Shown here one piece after another: positions 12,961-15,244 of a DNA stretch of 15,244 bases. Position 1 is the first letter of the stretch; each line of letters starts with the position of its first letter. This DNA comes from Planctomycetota bacterium (GTDB taxonomy: Bacteria > Planctomycetota > UBA1135). The position numbers and the translations under genes are program-made. A model generated the notes under the pieces. The model did not search any database. It was not told the origin of the DNA and worked only from the letters and a program-made list of their open reading frames with translations. Location of the stretch: the NCBI GenBank assembly GCA_022447335.1, contig JAKVCF010000045.1, positions 1-15,244 on the forward strand, in the 5' to 3' direction.

Positions 12961-15244
12961 TCAGTCCTTCTTATCTTCTTCGCCCTGCGAAAAGAACTGG
13001 AAAAAAGGATTGGTCGGATCAATTTCTTCTTTCTTCTTACTGGCCTTCGGATCCTTTCCGTAGTCATCTTCACGACGACGACCCTTGCCGCCCGGACGTC
13101 CACCTCGACCTCCAGGGCCATGCCCACCACCGGGGCCACCTCGACCGCGACCACCTTGACCGCGACCACCTTGACCCTTTGGTCGGGTGCTGCGCACATA
13201 GGAAGGCCCGTTGCCCGCCGACTCATCGCCACTACGACGACCGCCACCACCTCCGCGAGGAGCATCTTCGCTCCGCAGCGAAAGGCGGAAACGCTGCTTC
13301 TCGAGATCGACGGAAACCACACGTGCCTCGACCTCTTGGCCAACACTCAGCACCTGCTTTGGATCCTCGACGAACTCATCAGAAATTTCGCTGATGTGAA
13401 CTAGGCCTTCCGTACGCGCTCCGACATCTACAAAGGCTCCGTACTCGGTCACTGCAGTGACCTTACCCTTCATGCTCGAGCCCACTTCCAAGGAGTCGAG
13501 GCCTTTGCCGCCTCGACGACCACCCCGCATTGGACCACGCCCGCCTTTAGGGCCACCCGGACGACGACGTCCGCGCCCGCCACGCTCGAGCCCTTCACGC
13601 ACGCGACGAACGACCGACTTATGCCATCCATTATCACTGAGGATGTCCTCCCACGGAAGATCCAAGACCTTATTAGGCTCCCGCAACAACTCAGCCAACT
13701 CAACTCCACCTGCTGCGGCAGCAGTATGCAGCGCATTGAAGTAAACCGGGTGTAGCGAACGCGTATCGAGCGGGTTTCGAGAACCGCGCACGCGAAGTAA
13801 ACACAGAGCAGCACGCTCGGACGCACCATCCAGACCCATGCGATCGATCAGATCAGCAACCGAAAGGAAACTCGCCGTCGATCGCTCGATGACCAATCCT
13901 TCGGCGTCGACCCCCGGAACCATGCGGAGCACTTCGAGCGACGCTGTGTTGGCTTCGACTCCTTTATCAATCAGCAACGAACGCAGAAATGTCACTTCAA
14001 AATCTTCCATCCGGCGCGGGTTGACCTCGCCACGGAACGAGATGAAGGAGCGCACGATATGCGGGGTAACTAGTGCAGCACCACGCGGATCCCAAGCGAA
14101 GCGAGCTACCAAATAAGCGGTCCGCTCGTCATGACTGAGCAAGGTTTCAGCACCGCGTCGTGCAACTTCACGCTGCTGCGTACGAACCACAGACATCGGA
14201 ACGTGAGCCTGGCGCACGCGTGACTTCCGCGGGGAACTTTTCTCTACGTCACCCCCCTCACTTCCTTCTACCAAATCCGACGATGCATCAAGCTTAGGAA
14301 CCATCTTGACTAGACGCTGCGCCAGATTGCGCGAAGCAGTATCGCCCTGGTAAGCAATCAGATCCGGACGCAAATCGCCCAGCAAAGTCGTCAACTGTGA
14401 CTCAAGCTCGTCAGACTTGGGGTGCAACATGACAGCACGAACGTAATCACCATCAGCATTGACTAGCGCAGCCTGCACTTTGCCACCGCGCGCCGAGCAG
14501 AGGCCAATCACTGGGCCCTGATGACGCCCACGGTTGAGCGCAAAGTCGATCTGATCCCATGCGTTGCGCAGTGACTCGGTTTCGGCGGTACGCTTGAGCG
14601 AAGCGCGTGCCTCTTGCACAAAGCGCGGCATACGCTCATCTCGTGCAAATTGCACAAATGCCTGAATGTACTTGTCACGTTCCTGGGGCGGAAAGCCGCC
14701 GAGCTCTTCAGCCAACTTAGCCAGCCCGGCCTGCGGCCAATCGAAGTTGACCATAAGCGCATGCGCACGTTCGCCACGACGCACCTGCAGATACTTGGCC
14801 GGTGGCACGTGCGCCAAGGCCGACGACCAACCAATCAGCGACTCATAAGACTTGCGGTCAACCTCTTCCCTGTCTGTCGCAGCAATCGACAGTGAAGCAT
14901 GTTGGCGAAACGAAGTGCGCAAGGCGGAAGCAGTACGGAAATCTCCGCGAACCTGTGTCAGATATGCATCGAGACCTTCGGTGGCACCCGCTTCTCCTTC
15001 GCCGGATTCTCCACGCATAGCTTGCAAGGAAAAGCCTACATCCTCAAGTTCTCCCTCATCCTCAGCGCCCTGAAGAGCTTCGATCAAGTCACTACGCTCA
15101 GCCTGTTCGCAGGCCGCACGCAGGTTGTCGAGCCGGCGCTCAAAACTGGCGCGTATGCGCACCTTCTCACAAAGAATCTCAAAGGCGAACGGATCTGAAA
15201 ATAGACCTGCAAGGACCGGATCACCGGTACGTAGCCAAAGAGGG
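12961..15244 (-). CDS. Tex-like S1 RNA-binding protein with RGG-rich segments (5' end outside the window)
   Basis: The frame is open from the right edge, so at least 760 residues are present and the N-terminus is missing. Numbering from the GTG at 15162, Tex features are VPPAKYLQVRRGE (119-131, the Tex N-terminal motif), a YqgF/RNase H-like domain from PVIGLCSARGG (217-227), a helix-hairpin-helix with GVEANTASLEVLRMVPGVD (401-419), and an S1 domain (556-630; VTAVTEYGAFVDVG, GLVHISEIS). The YqgF site has Cys where active RNase H-like folds have Asp, so it is probably not catalytic. Unusual features are an Arg/Gly-rich linker before S1 (527-554), a long RGG-type tail (636-697), and the final NPFFQFFSQ plus acidic end. 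Tex proteins bind nucleic acid and affect transcription and RNA turnover. It converges on the RNase HII-like gene with 8 bp between stops and no terminator. Confidence 0.83.
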   Translation of the reverse strand, partial: PLWLRTGDPVLAGLFSDPFAFEILCEKVRIRASFERRLDNLRAACEQAERSDLIEALQGAEDEGELEDVGFSLQAMRGESGEGEAGATEGLDAYLTQVRGDFRTASALRTSFRQHASLSIAATDREEVDRKSYESLIGWSSALAHVPPAKYLQVRRGERAHALMVNFDWPQAGLAKLAEELGGFPPQERDKYIQAFVQFARDERMPRFVQEARASLKRTAETESLRNAWDQIDFALNRGRHQGPVIGLCSARGGKVQAALVNADGDYVRAVMLHPKSDELESQLTTLLGDLRPDLIAYQGDTASRNLAQRLVKMVPKLDASSDLVEGSEGGDVEKSSPRKSRVRQAHVPMSVVRTQQREVARRGAETLLSHDERTAYLVARFAWDPRGAALVTPHIVRSFISFRGEVNPRRMEDFEVTFLRSLLIDKGVEANTASLEVLRMVPGVDAEGLVIERSTASFLSVADLIDRMGLDGASERAALCLLRVRGSRNPLDTRSLHPVYFNALHTAAAAGGVELAELLREPNKVLDLPWEDILSDNGWHKSVVRRVREGLERGGRGRRRPGGPKGGRGPMRGGRRGGKGLDSLEVGSSMKGKVTAVTEYGAFVDVGARTEGLVHISEISDEFVEDPKQVLSVGQEVEARVVSVDLEKQRFRLSLRSEDAPRGGGGGRRSGDESAGNGPSYVRSTRPKGQGGRGQGGRGRGGPGGGHGPGGRGGRPGGKGRRREDDYGKDPKASKKKEEIDPTNPFFQFFSQGEEDKKD
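13143..13177. repeat. 15-bp tandem repeat in the RGG tail coding region
   Basis: The unit GACCGCGACCACCTT occurs twice in perfect tandem (13143-13157, 13158-13172) and a partial GACC follows. It codes for Gly/Arg/Gln-rich five-residue units on the minus strand. In-frame 15-bp steps could allow length change of the tail by slippage. Confidence 0.8.

Noticed and set aside
13143..13177. CRISPR-like or mobile repeat
   Set aside because: It is a 15-bp in-frame tandem repeat without spacers inside an RGG coding region.
12237..13394. Long plus-strand frame of 385 codons across the RNase HII-like and Tex-like genes
   Set aside because: It is a shadow of the high-GC coding bias: Arg/His/Thr-rich, no domain, and it runs over two well-supported genes.
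15160..15162. GTG at 15162 as true start of the Tex-like gene
   Set aside because: The frame stays open for 27 more codons to the window edge, and Tex proteins have an N-terminal domain that is not yet covered, so the gene is partial.

Overview
The window looks like chromosomal DNA from a moderately high-GC, Gram-negative-type bacterium. It carries three lipoprotein or signal-peptide proteins, an Lgt lipoprotein transferase, and 3'-to-5' packed genes with mixed ATG/GTG/TTG starts. The best guess is a planctomycete or close relative. That guess rests on the many alkaline-phosphatase-superfamily genes, a bacterial Pus10-like pseudouridine synthase, an enlarged RNase HII-like protein and an RGG-tailed Tex-like protein. 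It is an inference from gene content; there is no rRNA marker here. No tRNA, rRNA, CRISPR array, insertion sequence or phage gene was seen.

Left half (about 1-7553, all minus strand, transcribed right to left): an operon-like run of a ribbon-helix-helix regulator, then Sat (ATP sulfurylase), a compact sulfatase-like hydrolase, CysC (APS kinase), a signal-peptide/membrane phosphodiesterase-type protein, a lipoprotein paralogue of it, and the first six codons of another gene at the window edge. Sat plus CysC make PAPS, the universal sulfate donor. Three alkaline-phosphatase-superfamily proteins are interleaved with them, and no sulfite-reducing gene is in view. This suggests a system that builds or edits sulfated or phosphorylated cell-surface material rather than simple sulfur assimilation. 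The sulfotransferase, if there is one, lies outside the window.

Middle (7554-7907): a 354-bp divergent regulatory region. It holds three TTGGAG direct repeats at exact 11-bp spacing in front of the regulator gene, which is a plausible operator. On the other side it has an inverted repeat and a hairpin in front of a small lipoprotein gene. The lipoprotein (ending LAELGYVGD) and the regulator (ending LRNLGYL) share a C-terminal LxxLGY motif although they are otherwise unrelated.

Right half (7908-15244): the small lipoprotein with a clear rho-independent terminator; a membrane-anchored protein with three carboxypeptidase-regulatory-like repeats, whose ATG sits at the predicted transcription start of a TATAAT box; a FabZ-like dehydratase converging on a Pus10-like gene, with the two stop codons sharing one CTAG; a divergent lgt-RNase HII-like pair; and a convergent Tex-like S1 protein that runs off the right edge. 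These are mostly housekeeping genes (fatty acid synthesis, RNA modification, lipoprotein maturation, RNA/DNA hybrid removal, RNA binding).
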